DNA of 64,000 nucleotides from Doryteuthis pealeii (Eukaryota; Mollusca; Cephalopoda; Myopsida; Loliginidae): the NCBI GenBank assembly GCA_023376005.1, contig CM042181.1, positions 25,181,591 to 25,245,590 of the forward strand, read 5' to 3'. The notes beneath the pieces are model-generated. The model had not been told where the DNA came from and made no database searches. It saw only the letters and a list, made by a program, of their open reading frames with translations. This document shows, in pieces, positions 1 to 38,343 of the stretch. The translations under genes and the position numbers were made by a program. Position 1 is the stretch's first letter. Every line of letters begins with the position of its first letter.

Positions 1-2970
1 GATCAGATTTGTTAAGCTTCGAGCAGTAAATAAAAAGTAGTCTAACTGAATTTTATATTCAGCATCATACAATTTTCTGTTCACATTTCTCTTGCTAAGT
101 ACATTTTTCTATTATCTTTATATATATAAATCAAACATCTGATACTAATAAATGGCTTCATAGTGAAATTTAATTTCTTTTACTGAAACAATGAGAACTT
201 TAAAACAATATCTGTTTGAATATTTCTTTGAATTACAAATTGAAGTACAAATTATCTAAGGACCAAAGGATTAAGATTGGGGGGGGGGCTTAATCACTTA
301 AATATTTACTCTGGCCATCACTAACTAAAAAAAAAAAAAAAACTAGTTACAAACATAAGTTTACTTGCAGCTGTGGTTTTGATCCGTCTTTGATAAATAG
401 AAACAAAAGTATTAATAGCAAGACTTTTCAATAGACAACTCCACCAAGAGCAGTATGTATGCAGTAGTATCATTTTAAGATTACTTAGGCCTTATGTATA
501 TTTCAAGAATCTGGCCACTTTCCAATCTGCTGCTCAAAAGAGCATGGCAGCTTGGTTCTTGCCTGCTTACTTTGCCACCATATACTCTAACCACACATAC
601 TACTTACTAATAGATCTTTGTCATTAATGAAGTAAATTACATTTATTGAATTACTGATATTGTGTCAAGTAATAACTTTACATTAATAGTATCCATGTAA
701 TTACACCATTTGCAAGTTTGTTTTTTTTTTTCAAAAAGACTTAAATATATACATTGACTGCAGTTGGTATATAAGTAATGTGAGACTAACCAGAGGTTTT
801 AATTTAAAAAATAAAATAATTTCAAAGTCACTACATAATTAATAATCCAAGTAGATTAATAAGTATAGTATCAAAAACTTAAAGGTTTAAATGAGAATAT
901 TGGACTAGACAAAAAAAAATTCCCATACTCACTTGAACTTTAATCAATTGGTATGTTTATGTAAATAAGAATATTCTCACTAAACCACAATATAGCTGTT
1001 AAATATCTAAATACAAAGTATATCTAAAAGTGATGGCTTGATAATTACTATCTTAATTGTTATTAAATGCCTATAAATTTATGTGAATCCCAGTTTGTTT
1101 TAAGTAAAGGTTTGTTAATCTTATACAATGAAAATTTGTTTTAAATCAATGTTTATAGTTTGTATTTAAAATTTTAATTTTCAAAATCCAATACCTGGCT
1201 GCACTAATGAAATTGAACATTTTTATGCATGTTAAAACAATCACTAAGATTCATAGTCATTAAAGAAAAAGAATTGTGTAGAGTAAAAGAAAATTATGAA
1301 GTTTTACAAGGGAGAAAAAAAATTGTCAACCCAATGGATCATTAATACTATAATTAGTGTAGAGTTCCTAAACTAAGTGAAATATGTTTTAAAGACACTT
1401 CAAAAGCATTTTATTATATTGCCCCACAAGTTATCAGAGTATAGGTTGAATCTTCGTGCCAATAACACCTTTTTTCCTTGCTATAAATAGTAGCTGAGCA
1501 GCAGTCTGGTAAAATGATGTCTGAGAAGTGGGTCACTGAATTCCCCCACCCCACAAAGAAAAAGAAAAGAAATTGCACCCATTGACATGCATTGACACTA
1601 ACATTTAGAGGCCAAACAGTGGATGTGAGCACAGTTAGGCAGTGGGTAATGTATTTCAGCAGTGGCAACAGCTATGTTAATGACAAGTTATGATCAACAC
1701 AGCTGGTAACCCATGAAAAGATGACTGCATATATTAGCTGATCTATGCAAATTGTGCAATAAAAAAACATTTGAAAGAAATTCCAATACTGGGTTTATCA
1801 AAGTGAAGTTACACAGGAAAGGCAAGTATGAAACAGATGTCTCCCTGTCCAAAGTAAAGATTAATCTTTGGAGTAGGAAAAATTGAAATTCATTAAAACA
1901 ACTGACAAGATATATATATTAAACAGGTAAGATGCCCTAATTATCTGTGGTCAGGATAAATTATTAGAGTCCACCCACCTCCTCCGTTGAAAGAGAATCA
2001 GTCAATGCCTGATCATTGAGGTATACATAGAGAGGAATGCTGAAGTAACTGAACTACTAAGAAGAACTTAAATAGCAGTCAGTCTTAAGAGTTGAGGAAG
2101 CAGACATTTTTAGAATGGCAACTGATCCTTACTTCTGAGAAATCTTTTTTATATCAAAACATTTGTATGGGTTATATAGTTAATATACTTAATTTCTGCA
2201 TAAATTCTTTCCTGAATACCTAATAACCCCAAAGTGAAAGAGTAATCTTGTACAATGAAATAAGTAATATTTTTCTTTAAAGTGGTGTTATGTATTATAT
2301 TTTTCACCATACAATGAGCATATATGGTATTTTTGAATTGTCAAATGACCCATTATAACAAAAATACTTGATATTTACCTTTTGACTTGACCATATTTAA
2401 AATTTGTTTTTAAAAATATATATAAGTGAAAGTGCACATTACAGGATAATATATGGTATTCTATATAGTTATAGAGACCATCCCTTGAGAATACAGCTGA
2501 ACAAGCAGGATAGGGAGTGTGACAAGGAAATAAAGAGTGTTTCCCTTACGCAAAACGGAAATTTTTTTTTTTTTAAATTAGCAACCCCCCACCCCCATAC
2601 AGTATTGTTTTATATTGACAAAAATATAGCCATTCCTAATATAACTCATACCTATAATAAAATAAGAAAAAAAAAGACAAGGTAGACATTTTTCATTTAC
2701 AAAAAGATTATGTAAAACTTTGAGTGGCTAAAAAGGTGAAGGTGCAGTTTGTTCTTAAACTAAATCTGAAAATGATACCAATTTTAGTAACTTGCCTAGT
2801 ATACCACCCTTTAGAAGTTAACTAAAAATATAATTTGTTTAAAAACTCAACCAATGCATGGAATTTATTGAACCATGACAAATCTAATCAGAGTATTTCC
2901 GATTTAGAATCATTAAAAATAAAATAAAAAGTATAAAAGTAGTGAAAAAAAAAAAAGAAAAGATACTTAC
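1..2970 (-). other. UBE2D intron 3 (partial)
   Basis: AT-rich intronic DNA downstream of exon 3 in the direction of transcription. It holds A and T homopolymers and a G8 run near 281-289. No exon, transposon end or tandem array was recognised. Confidence 0.7.
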
Positions 2971-29127
<26,157 letters not shown>

Positions 29128-29268
29128 AGCTTTTTTTGTGTGTTTTTTGTTTTGTTTTTTGAATAAGAAATCAAGGAAGCAGTTTCCTATCCGAAATTCA
29201 ACGCAGCTTTGCCTTTTATTCCGGAATTGCTACTCAAGTCTTGTCATGCGTGGAAGCTAGGCTGACTG

Positions 29269-29284
29269 CAGCGCCATCTAACGG
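29269..29284 (-). promoter_or_regulatory. CTCF-like motif upstream of UBE2D
   Basis: On the minus strand the sequence CCGTTAGATGGCGCTGC resembles the TAGATGGCGC core seen in invertebrate CTCF-type sites. It lies about 140 bp upstream of the start codon and close to the edge of the CpG-retaining domain. A single motif match; occupancy is not shown. Confidence 0.25.
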
Positions 29285-30214
29285 TTTGCGAACGTTGTCA
29301 GGGTCGACAACCCATTAGCAAGTAAATTCACTCATTTTGCTTTCTTTCCTGCTGGCAAGGCCATTTTTGCATTAGTTTTTCCTGGTTTAATATCAATGGA
29401 CTTAAACAACGTAGTGTCATATTTCATCTGGTAAAGCCACTGGCTATCATTTGCTATAAACATTGCTGAGCTGATTTTAATCTTAGGAGTAAAAAAAGCA
29501 GTCCATTTTTGTACTTTAAATTCCATAATATTTCAAAAGTACTTACATTTGGAGCTGAAAATGTAAGTCAGTAACTGCTATGGAAGAAACAGAGAAATAA
29601 ATTTTCTTATATTAAAGTGTCATAAATTTTCATACAGTACTGTGTAATGTTTTGAATACAAAGCTGTACAATAACATACCACAAATTACAATGTGCCATG
29701 CAGTATTATGTCTATACAATTTCATAACTACATCTAATAATATTGTGTATATATAATATACAATGCTATAACATGAAAATATTAAATAATAAACATTAAC
29801 AAAAGCAGAAGAATATTATAGAAAGGTATATTCAACAATTCTATACATAATTGATTTATTATATGGAGCAAAAGAAAGAAGGCAGTTAATAATATTATTC
29901 AGTACAAAACGTCTAAATTAGATTGCTCTATTACTTCTGCTACAACACACACACGCATACACATACACACACACACACACATATATATAAGTTATACAAT
30001 ATTATATGTAATGTGTTATCAAAAAGCATAGAGACTGAAATATTAAAAAATTTACTTCAATTTTTTTATTGTAATGAATATGTACACAGCTGAACTACTT
30101 ATCTAATAAAGTGATGAAGTCTAGACATCTAGGTATCTAGACTGTTGTCCAGATAAAATCAATGAGTCAGTTCCAATTCTCTATTTTTTGGTGAAACACA
30201 AGATTGTGTAAGTG

Positions 30215-30500
30215 CAGTAACCTCCATATTCACCAGACCATATCAGACTCCATACAACTTTTTCTTGTTTCCTAAATTGAAAAGATTTGAGAAGGACATT
30301 AAAAGAAATGTGGTGGTGCAGCTTCACACCAGATCAAGAAGAATTTCAGAGATGCTTAAATCAATGGAAATTTCATTGGAATAAATGTGTTGAATGCCAA
30401 GGAGACTATTTTTTTAAATTACGTTTTCAATCATATTCATTTCTGTTTCAGTAAATACAACTTCAGTCCTGATACTTTTTTTTAAAAACATACCTTGTAG
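30215..30500 (+). pseudogene. Mariner transposase C-terminal remnant
   Basis: Translation gives PPYSPDH (30221-30241), then, after at least one frame change, EEFQRCLNQWKFHWNKC and VECQGDYFF. PPYSPD...(D)Y.LF and a C-terminal W..C....GDYF are hallmarks of mariner-family DD34D transposases. The right end (TACCTTGTAG at 30491-30500) matches the terminal motif of the MITE at 10526, so the two are probably one family. Stops and frameshifts make it non-functional. Confidence 0.7.
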
Positions 30501-31194
30501 AGAATATCAGAATAACATTCTATTTAATACTAGTTACAATCTTATATAATTCTATACAGTATCATTTCAGTAATATACTTACTAGATCATTGATAAATAA
30601 TTAATTGTGGAAATTTTTTTAGAGTTAGGATTTTTTAGTTAAAATATTTTGGATTATTTGGACTATTGTCCTCATTTTTATTGTAATCTGTATAATGTTT
30701 CAGCTGATGTGCCCTCCAGCCTTCTTGTTGGACTCAGGGGCCTGAATAATCTAAATAATCTAAATTATAAAGCCTCATCTAAAAAATTCAGAGAAATTAA
30801 AATATTTTATTTGAAAGGAAAAAATATTCTCACCAAAAATAATATGTCAGGTAAAATAATCTTTTTTTAACATAATTTTAACATAATAATTTTTCATTAA
30901 ACTTCACAGTAAGTGCTATGCCAAGTGTATCATTGATCATATTATAATTCAGTGCAATATAAAGCATTTAATATTAATGTTTGTATCACTCATTATTATA
31001 CTATATCATGAAATAGCATGCTATGAAATAAAACAATATGTTATATATGATTATATATCAAAAAATCTATAATGTAATCCTAAACAATATGATGCAATAG
31101 AATAGAATATTATATGAGAATTTTTTATATGAAATGTAATATAAAATTAATTCTAATATATGAAAATTTATTGAAAAAAATAATAACAGTAATA

Positions 31195-31515
31195 ATAGTG
31201 TTCCAGCAGACCAATGAGTGAAGTTGAAGGAAAATAACTGGATAAAGATCTAGACCTTTCCAGAGAACTGAGAAAACTATGGAACATGAAGGTGATAGTA
31301 ATACCAATAATGGTCAGAGCCCTTAGAATCAAAATAACATAGAAAAGAGGGTGAGAGAGCTGGAGATCCATGGAAGGATTGAGACTATCTAGACTACAGC
31401 ACTAATGAGATTGGCTAGAATACTCAAAAGAGTCCTGGAGAACTGAGGAGACTTGCTGTCACATGGACACCAGTGAAGGCCACCAACTAGTGGTGGTGTG
31501 AAATATCACAAAGAG
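31195..31515 (+). mobile_element. LINE 3' tail copy 1, ending in (TAA)n
   Basis: Decayed coding blocks correspond to a C-terminal tail (like ...WNMKV.VIPIV.GALG...GRIETIQTTALLRSARILR.VLE..GDLLS) that I associate with an invertebrate non-LTR retrotransposon lineage. The nucleotide blocks GAACATGAAGGTGA, AGAGTCCTGGAGA and TGAGGAGACTTGCTGTCA recur in the copies at 31560, 38000 and 63130. It ends at a (TAA)n tract. The exact clade is not resolved. Confidence 0.65.
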
Positions 31516-31556
31516 TATAATAATAATAATGATAATAATAATAATAATAATAATAA
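31516..31556. repeat. (TAA)n microsatellite
   Basis: Mostly pure TAA repeats joining two LINE tail copies, with one GATAAT variant. Confidence 0.9.
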
Positions 31557-31559
31557 AAC

Positions 31560-32195
31560 AAAACAGTCAACCACATAATAAGTGAATACAACAAACTGGC
31601 ACAGAAGAAGTACAAATGTAAGCACAACTGAGTGGGAAGGTAATCTACTGGAAATTGTGCAAGGGATAAAAATTTGAGACATGCTAACAAATGGTATATT
31701 CACAAATCAGAATCTGTTTTAGAAAATAAGATGCACAAAATTCTCTGGGACTTTGAGATATAAACGAGTCATCTAGTCCAGGCCAGAAGACCATATTTAT
31801 TTTTAATTGATAAAAAGAAGAGAACTTGTCAGATAGTGGATTTCACCTTTCCAGCTGGCCACTGAATTAAAGTAAGAGAAAGTGAAAAAGTAGATAAATA
31901 CCTAGACTTTGCCAGTGGGTTAAAAAATGTTGTGGAACATGAAGGTGAAAGTAATAACAATCATAGTTGGAGTCTGAAATAATACAGGGAAACTGGAAAA
32001 GAAACTAGGGGAACTGAAAATCTTGGAAAGAATTGAGACTGTCCAGACAACAGCACTGCTGAAATTGGCTGGAATACTGAGAAGAGTCCTGGAGAGCTGA
32101 GGAGACTTACTGTCACTTGGAATTCAGTGAAAACCATCAACTAGTTATTGCTGGTGTGAAATATTTGGTAGGAGTAAAATGATGATGATGATGAT
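31560..32195 (+). mobile_element. LINE 3' tail copy 2 (longest)
   Basis: In one reading frame with breaks it shows HIISEYNKLAQKKYKCKHN, ANKWYIHK, KILWDFEI, ARRPY and KKKRTCQIVDFTFPAGH, then DKYLDFA, followed at the DNA level by the blocks of copy 1. This order (N-K-L-A-Q-K-x-Y, K-W-Y-x-H, K-I-L-W-D-F, A-R-R-P-D, C-Q-I-x-D) is a recurrent C-terminal domain of a LINE reverse transcriptase found in many marine invertebrates. Many stops; no activity is expected. Confidence 0.7.
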
Positions 32196-32220
32196 GATAA
32201 TAAGAGGAGGAGGAGGAATA

Positions 32221-32342
32221 TAAAGACCTGACAAGAGAAACAAGGAAAATATGGAATGTCTCAATAAAAGTCATGCCAGTAGTTATTGGAGTGTTGGGTA
32301 TCATAACTAATAAAATAGTTTGCAGTTCCTGCAAGAATCATC
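32221..32342 (+). mobile_element. LINE 3' tail copy 3 (fragment)
   Basis: Encodes DLTRETRKIWNVSIKVMPV, then VIGVLGI, equivalent to the central part of the tail in copies 1 and 2. It follows directly on a GAT/AGG microsatellite, making three head-to-tail pieces in 1.1 kb. Confidence 0.55.
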
Positions 32343-32425
32343 AGAATGATTTTGGTTTGGTTTCTTTGGTCAGTGGCATATTAACCTTTGTGGGTTATTT
32401 AATGCCAAAACCATCCTTTTAAAAG
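32343..32425 (+). repeat. SINE family C terminal piece
   Basis: GGTTTGGTTTCTTTGG, then CATATTAACC...GGGTTATTTAATGCCAAAACCAT matches the end of the full family-C insertion at 43980. It is followed by a family-B tail. Confidence 0.5.
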
Positions 32426-32429
32426 AACA

Positions 32430-32600
32430 GTTGTACTATGATTTAACCCATAGCTGGTGGGGAATGAGGTGGTTCATACCTTTCCCAAGGGTATTAGTCT
32501 AATAGTGAATATAATAGTGCAATTGGAGTTCAAACTTGCTTACTATAATGCCACAGTCCAGTACATTAGCCACTATGCCATAGCAACTCCACCCCTATCA
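32430..32600 (-). repeat. SINE family B, minus-strand partial copy
   Basis: Contains CATACCTTTCCCAAGGGTATTAG and, further on, AGTTCAAACTTG and a degenerate tRNA-like end with ATTAGCCACTATGCCATAGCA. Block order equals the minus copy at 33540. Confidence 0.65.
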
Positions 32601-33130
32601 AAAAGGTATTTCATATCTTAGAAAACTAGATGTAACCTGATATCAAGAACAAATCCCAAATTTGTACAAACCATTTTATCATAATAATAATTTGATTTTT
32701 GTATGCATGTTCCTATCACACAGCAAAAATGCCACATTGTAGTGATTTTATTGTTCATGCAATAACAGGGTTGTAGCAGCTACTACTTGTAATATTTTTA
32801 CGGAATTTTTAGCCATTAAAAAAAACGATGAAAAGTTATTTCATTTGTAACACAAACGGTTCTCTATTATTTCAAAGTATTACTGTTTTCTTCCAATACC
32901 AAGAAAAAAGAGACCCAGTCTCTACTGTATATTTAAAATTTATAACCTTTGTTCTTCTTTAAAGAACTTATATCTGTTAAAATATTTGAAACCAATTTAA
33001 ACCTGAAAACCTATGAAATAGCAGAGGTGGTCACTACTAGAATTGGCTCAGTCCTAATTAGTGATCATCCTCCACACATTAATCCTTTGTTGTGTGTTTT
33101 ATAAAAAATATAATGTGTGAAAATAAACAT

Positions 33131-33163
33131 ATTTCTTTCTTTCTTTCTTTCTTTCTTTCTTTC
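33131..33163. repeat. (CTTT)n microsatellite
   Basis: About eight perfect tetranucleotide copies. Confidence 0.9.
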
Positions 33164-33539
33164 AATCTAGATGTACTGACAATTTTAAATGTACTTGCCG
33201 CTAACCATGTTGGCAACCTTTGATAACTTAAAGCCAAATTCTAAATTTTGTTTGCCACCCGACCCCCACAAAAAAAACAAAAAAACATTTATCTCTGCTA
33301 TGGCCCTGAATAGCATTAAAAATGTTCTAACTTAGAATATAATCCAAATTTAAATCCAATTTGCAACTGATATGATAATAGTAGGTATTTACCCAGCATA
33401 TTTATCATGGGTAGGATGTGATACAATGTTGCAAGTATGGAGCATCCAGTGAGGGCCAAACTCGCTATTATTAGTTTTTAGTTAGTGAAAACAGATCACT
33501 AATTAGGACTGAGCTTAATCTAGTAGTGACCACACCAAG

Positions 33540-33775
33540 CAGATTTAACAGGTTTGAATTCAGAGTTTTCCTTCTAGATTGGTTGCCTAACCAAGGTTAA
33601 AGAGCCCAGTCTGCCTTACTATTTACCTATAACTGGAGGGAGAATAGTTGGATTCATACCTTTCCCAAGGGTATTAGCACTATGTGAACTGTAGCTTTGT
33701 CCAGGATTTGAACTCAGGTCGATGAGTCCATTTTCTACGACTCTATCCATTACACCACGCACCTCCATTCAGTTG
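33540..33775 (-). repeat. tRNA-derived SINE, family B (well preserved)
   Basis: On the minus strand the head reads GGAGGTGCGTGGTGTAATGG, then ATAGAGTCG, with B box GAGTTCAAATCCTGGAC. These are clear pol III A- and B-box equivalents. The body has ACCCTTGGGAAAGGTATGAAT, CAACTATTCTCCCTCCA and GACTGGGCTCTTTAACC. It serves as the reference copy for family B here. Confidence 0.8.
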
Positions 33776-34008
33776 TAATGGATATGTGAGACTAGCTTAC
33801 TAACCATTACACCATGATGAGACGTCCTTAATGATAATAATATTATGTCTGTGTCTGTGTACACTTTAATAATCATAATTTTTCTAAGGAAATAACTATT
33901 AGATTCTAATTATTATAAGTATTTCCTCCTATTTATTTGTTTATCTATTTTAAATTAATTATGATAAAAGTTCCATAAATATGATATGACTCCAAATTCT
34001 CTAAACAA

Positions 34009-34215
34009 CACTTTTGAATTCAGTATTTTTCCCTCTCCTAGACTGGTTGTGCTACCAGGGCTAGAGAGCCCAGTGTGCCCTATTATTTTACCCATTTTTA
34101 GAGGAAGAAGAGAGGGATTCATGTATTTCTAAAGGGCATTGGCATGAAATTAATTACAAGCAAACTCTTCTAGAATTTGAACTTGGTTTGCAAGTCAATT
34201 TTCTTTAACAATAAT
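34009..34215 (-). repeat. SINE family B, degenerate minus copy
   Basis: Shares with the 33540 copy the blocks TTGAATTCAG, CCTAGACTGGTTG, AGAGCCCAGTGTGCC and TTTGAACTTGG in the same order. Confidence 0.65.
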
Positions 34216-34264
34216 TATACAGATGTGATATACAGTAAAAAAGTAAAGTCAGCAGTGTAGACTA

Positions 34265-34490
34265 TTGCCAGTATCAGCTAGATTATGAGTTTATCCCCTT
34301 TTCACTAGTGCTAGACCATGGAAATTGTTTTTGTGTCTGAAGTGGAGCGCCACACTTACCATCAGCTCCCCACTTTACACACAAATCCAAGCTGGGCTAA
34401 TCATGCGTTGAGTTAGTGGGGGCCAGTATCAAACCCAGAACATTGTGCTCCCTAGGCAGATGCTCTTCTAACTGGCCCATTGGGATACTG
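34265..34490 (-). repeat. tRNA-derived SINE, family A, minus strand
   Basis: Reverse-complement blocks GTTTATCCCCTTTTCACTAG, CATCAGCTCCCCACTTTAC, GTTAGTGGGGGCCAGTATC and a tRNA-like head with GCTCTTCTAACTGGCCC match family A. Confidence 0.75.
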
Positions 34491-34512
34491 TACAAGTCAA
34501 TATTCTATAATA

Positions 34513-35046
34513 TGAGGGTGAGTCCAAAAGTAATGCCATTTTCTTTATTTCATGTGAAGTTCTTTTTATAAAACTAAGACCTACATTGAGACCCTAACGA
34601 GGCTCAGAGCAAGAATCCGATGAGTAAGACCCAACTTTCTTATCAACAATGTCCTCCTTCTACATGACAATGCTTGACCACACACAAGCATCAGGACAAG
34701 GGAGAAAATCGCCTGATTTGGGTGGACAACTTTACCGCATCCTCCATACTCACCAGATTTAGTGCTTTCAGACTATCATCTCTTAGGCCCCATGAAAGAG
34801 GGTTTGAGAGGCAAACATTATTCCAATGATGAGAAAGTGAAATTTAGTCAACAGAATTTTATGGGGTAGGGATACATGCTCTCATTCAAAGATGGAATAT
34901 TACTATTGAGAGAAACGGTGACTATGTGTAGAAGTAGGGATGTGATCCACAGAGGACCAGCTTCCTTTTGATGTATGATACATGTTCTTGTGTTGGTAAT
35001 TATACCCGTCCTAAACAAAATGGCATTACTTTTTGACTCACCATTG
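34513..35046 (+). mobile_element. Internally deleted mariner element with both terminal repeats
   Basis: Left end TGAGGGTGAGTCCAAAAGTA (continuing ATGCCATTTT) and right end, inverted, CAATGGTGAGTCAAAAAGTA are flanked by TA dinucleotides, the mariner target site. Inside, translation shows LLHDNA and PHTSIRT, then GWTTLPHPPYSPDL, SDYHLLGPMKEGLRGKHY: the catalytic D-N-A-x-P-H and Y-S-P-D-L...D-Y motifs of a DD34D transposase. The N-terminal half with the helix-turn-helix DNA-binding region is missing, so it can at best be mobilised in trans. Confidence 0.85.
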
Positions 35047-35231
35047 TATTAGGAATAATAAGAAATTTTATACTTGCACTTTGGTACAATGTTTTCAGTA
35101 CTATAGAAACTTACATAGTATTATACTACAGACTATTCATATTGTTTATAAAAGTTTATTTTTAAACTCATGGAACAGGAAGATTCAAAAGATATGATTC
35201 AGTATCATTAGTGGCCAAGCAAGTAATGTTT

Positions 35232-35310
35232 TCAATTAGATTGATTAATTGATTGATTTTAACAGCATATCAACCTGTCTAAGGTTATTTTATGCCTAGA
35301 AGTTAGGGAA
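35232..35310 (+). repeat. SINE family C terminal piece
   Basis: ATTGATTGATTTTAACAGCA, TATCAACCTG and GGTTATTTTATGCCTAGAAG match the end of the 43980 insertion, with a (TTGA)n tail in place of (TTGG)n. Confidence 0.5.
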
Positions 35311-35934
35311 TCATGTTCATTGTATGTTTATATTTACATTTTTTAAGGGTTGTGTTTTTTTTTTGCACACGATTCAATCAAATATGGATAATTTTTAAAC
35401 AGATCTATTTGACCCCTAGATGACTTTTCAAATAGAGAATTTTATTTGTTATTTAAATATAAGATTAACTAGTGTCTTGTTTTTCCACTATAAAAATATT
35501 TTTGCCAAATCTCCTGAATAGATGTTACAACAATCAATTTTAATTGATTAAATTAATTGCTAGAGAGTAAAAATAAATATTGATTATTTTACACTCACAA
35601 GTAACTTATCCTTTCTATCAATTTGTTTTCACCTTCTTCCATTTTAACTTTGTCACACATTTAATTAAACATACAATCAACAATAGAAACAAATAATGAA
35701 ATACTAAGGTGTAGTTATTTTCATTTGTCTAAGAATAAATCTTCTCACTTAAAGGCCACCTTTAGCAGCTATTAAGTTAATATAAAGTCAAAAATATATA
35801 TATATATTTATTTGTGTTTTAATATATAATTCCTGAGTCGAGTATAAATTCAGTGATTAGATGCTTTTAGTGGACATGTGGACTTATACTAAGTTAAAAC
35901 TTAGATATATAACAAGCGATTAAACTGACACTCT

Positions 35935-36320
35935 CAACAGGCACTCACCATTTGATTGGTGAGGAGTGTGTGAACAACCAGTATCACCAAAAACAAGATC
36001 AATATTCTTCAAAAGGCAGATGAGCTACAGGGGACCCTAAGGCCATCCACACTGACAGTAGTAAGATTGGGGTACTTACTACTCACATAAATCCCCAAAT
36101 GAGTCAGAAGGGACTCCTTAGCCTTGGTTGGAAACCCATCTAGGATAAGGAAAAGTCAAATATAAAACCTCCACTGTCTAGCGGCTTTACCTCATTACAA
36201 GGAAAGGCCAAGGGAGTAAACTCCATAAGCAACTCCAGAGCCGGAGTCGCTAAGGTGGTATGACGCTGAACTCCAATGCTACCCAGCAACTCCTGTGACA
36301 CTGCATTGGCTACTTACCTT
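35935..36320. repeat. Unclassified GC-richer insert
   Basis: A stretch with clearly higher GC than its surroundings (AACTCCAGAGCCGGAGTCGC, CTCACCATTTGATTGGTGAG). It contains a short inverted repeat at its start, but no coding frame or transposon end was recognised. Probably an interspersed repeat. Confidence 0.35.
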
Positions 36321-36524
36321 TCCTTTGGATCACTTTATTCTCTAAGTTAAGAAATTATAAAGAAGAGACTTAAAATATATTGATATATTGTATAATAAAC
36401 ACTTTCTTCTTTTACCCAATTATCTGTTGTTCACAATGTGTCTGATTGGATTTATATCAATGTTGACAATGGAGATATCAGCTTTTCGATGCTACTACTT
36501 AAACAGTTTGTAGATATTTATACA

Positions 36525-36710
36525 ACTCCACAGCACGAGCTGGATGTGACACAAGGTAAATTTTTAAGTGGAATTTAACAGGTTTGAATTCAAAGTTACC
36601 CTTCTCCTAGACTGGTTGCAATACCAAAATTAAAAAGCCCAGTCTGTCCTTAATTCACCTATTGCTGGAGGGAGAATAGTTGGATTCATATCTTACCCAA
36701 TCTCAAACCT
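36525..36710 (-). repeat. SINE family B, 3'-truncated minus copy
   Basis: Blocks GATGTGACACAAGGTAAATT, AACAGGTTTGAATTCAAAG, CCTAGACTGGTTGC and GGAGAATAGTTGGATTCATA match family B; the tRNA-like head is absent. Confidence 0.7.
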
Positions 36711-36924
36711 CATCTCAAAAATTCAGACAAGTAATATATAAAGGTTTTAAATGAAAAAAAAAAGGATTCTAAAAGTTTTAGAGTGTTTCTAACCTAATAG
36801 CTTAAAGGCTTGAATAGTAAGTATATATTATATATAGTATTATTAAGCAATTCAATAATCTTATAATTAAAATCTGAAAAGAAAATCATATTAATATTGA
36901 AAGAAAAAAAAGACTAATTGCTTC

Positions 36925-37186
36925 ATTTTGTATTTTATCATTTTGTCTTGTTATTTCAATTCAAAGCTGAAAATCAAAGTAGAAAAAAAAAGAAAAAAAA
37001 AGAAATAATTATACCTGTAAAATGATGTTACGGTTAAAATAAAAGTATCTTTATTTATAAAGATACTTTTATTTTAACCGTAACATCATTTTACAGGTAT
37101 AATTATTTCTTTTTTTTTCTTTTTTTTTCTACTTTGATTTTCAGCTTTGAATTGAAATAACAAGACAAAATGATAAAATACAAAAT
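36925..37186. repeat. 130-bp perfect inverted repeat with 2-nt loop
   Basis: Left arm 36925-37054 and right arm 37057-37186 are perfect reverse complements as checked base by base, including two A9/T9 tracts, with TT at the centre. Flanks differ immediately outside. No transposase, terminal motif or clear target duplication was seen. It could be a fold-back element, a snap-back replication product or a library/assembly artefact. If transcribed it would make a perfect 130-bp RNA duplex. Confidence 0.97.
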
Positions 37187-37917
37187 ATATTGTTGAACTT
37201 TCATCATACATTTACCTTTTCAAATTGGACAAGCAAAATGATAAAATTTCATAGGGAATCATTTTTAAAAGATTTCGTTTCTCTGAAGTCAATGGTTTTT
37301 AGCAACTTCTTTTTTAAGTTTGTTAATGTTTTTTCACTATTGCAACTCAATTTTATTTTGAATAATTATAATATTTATTTTTGAAAAATTCTATAAAGTG
37401 AATTGACATTGAGCAGCTACTAAGTGAATTATTATTGAAATTAAAAGATTTTTTTTTAATTTTAGAAAGGAAAAAATTTCAGGTGAATTATAATAATATT
37501 TAAAAAGAATAAAAATGATAATTGAATGATAATAGAAAAGAACAAGAAAAAATAAACCCAAACATAGCTGAATCTGAATCTCTACCCCATCCCACCTCAC
37601 CCCAAAGTAGTGTTAGTAAAGATAGTAGCCAGTTGCATTTCAGTTTGATCTTTCATGAAAGTCTTCACTCAGCTTTTCTATAAGACTTTAAATCCTGACC
37701 AAATAATGCTAAAGGAGCAGTTTGGATTATTTCCCCTTGAGTAGATCTTTCACCACTGATGTTTTGGATACAGGAAAACTGTTTCTATGAAAACTAAATC
37801 AGCCACATAAAAAGGTCATTTTTTTTTTGTTCTATTTTTTAAGTCTTCCCCGTCTCTTTTGCCGCTGTGAACTACAGAGGGAACCTAACTCTTGCTTTAT
37901 TCAATTATCATAAAATG

Positions 37918-37956
<39 letters not shown>

Positions 37957-37957
37957 T
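37918..37957. repeat. (CAT)n microsatellite
   Basis: About thirteen perfect trinucleotide copies at the end of a minus-strand LINE tail. Confidence 0.9.
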
Positions 37958-37984
37958 TCTTTTTTCTTTTTCCTTTTTTCTTCC

Positions 37985-38300
37985 CACAAGCTCTAACTGA
38001 TGGTTTTTCACTGGTGTCTTACTGACAACAAGTCTTCTTAGGTCTCCAGGACTCTTCTTAGTATCCTAGCTGATTTTAGTTGTGCTGCCATCTGGATAGT
38101 TTTGATTCTTCCTCTCATCTCCAGTTCATTCAGTCTCTTTTCTAGGTTCTTGTCACAGGGGCCTGACTTTGATTAGTATTACTGACACTTTCATGTTCCA
38201 CAACTTTTTCAGTTCTCTGGCAAGGTCCAGGTATTTGTCCAGCTTTTCACCTTTTTTCACCTTCATTCTGTTGGCTGCTGGCACAGAAAAATACATTCAT
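37985..38300 (-). mobile_element. LINE 3' tail copy 4, minus strand
   Basis: Reverse-strand blocks GACAACAAGTCTTCTTAGG, CTCCAGGACTCTTCTTAGTA, TTCATGTTCCACAACTTTTT and CAAGGTCCAGGTATTTGTCC are the inverted counterparts of copies 1 and 2. A (CAT)n tract borders its 3' end. Confidence 0.65.
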
Positions 38301-38325
38301 TTTTTTTTTAGATTAAAAAAATCTA

Positions 38326-38343
38326 TCATTATTATTATTATTA

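Noticed and set aside
29332..29526. 64-codon open frame upstream of UBE2D exon 1
   Set aside because: No recognisable domain, lies at the edge of the promoter domain and has no good splice sites.
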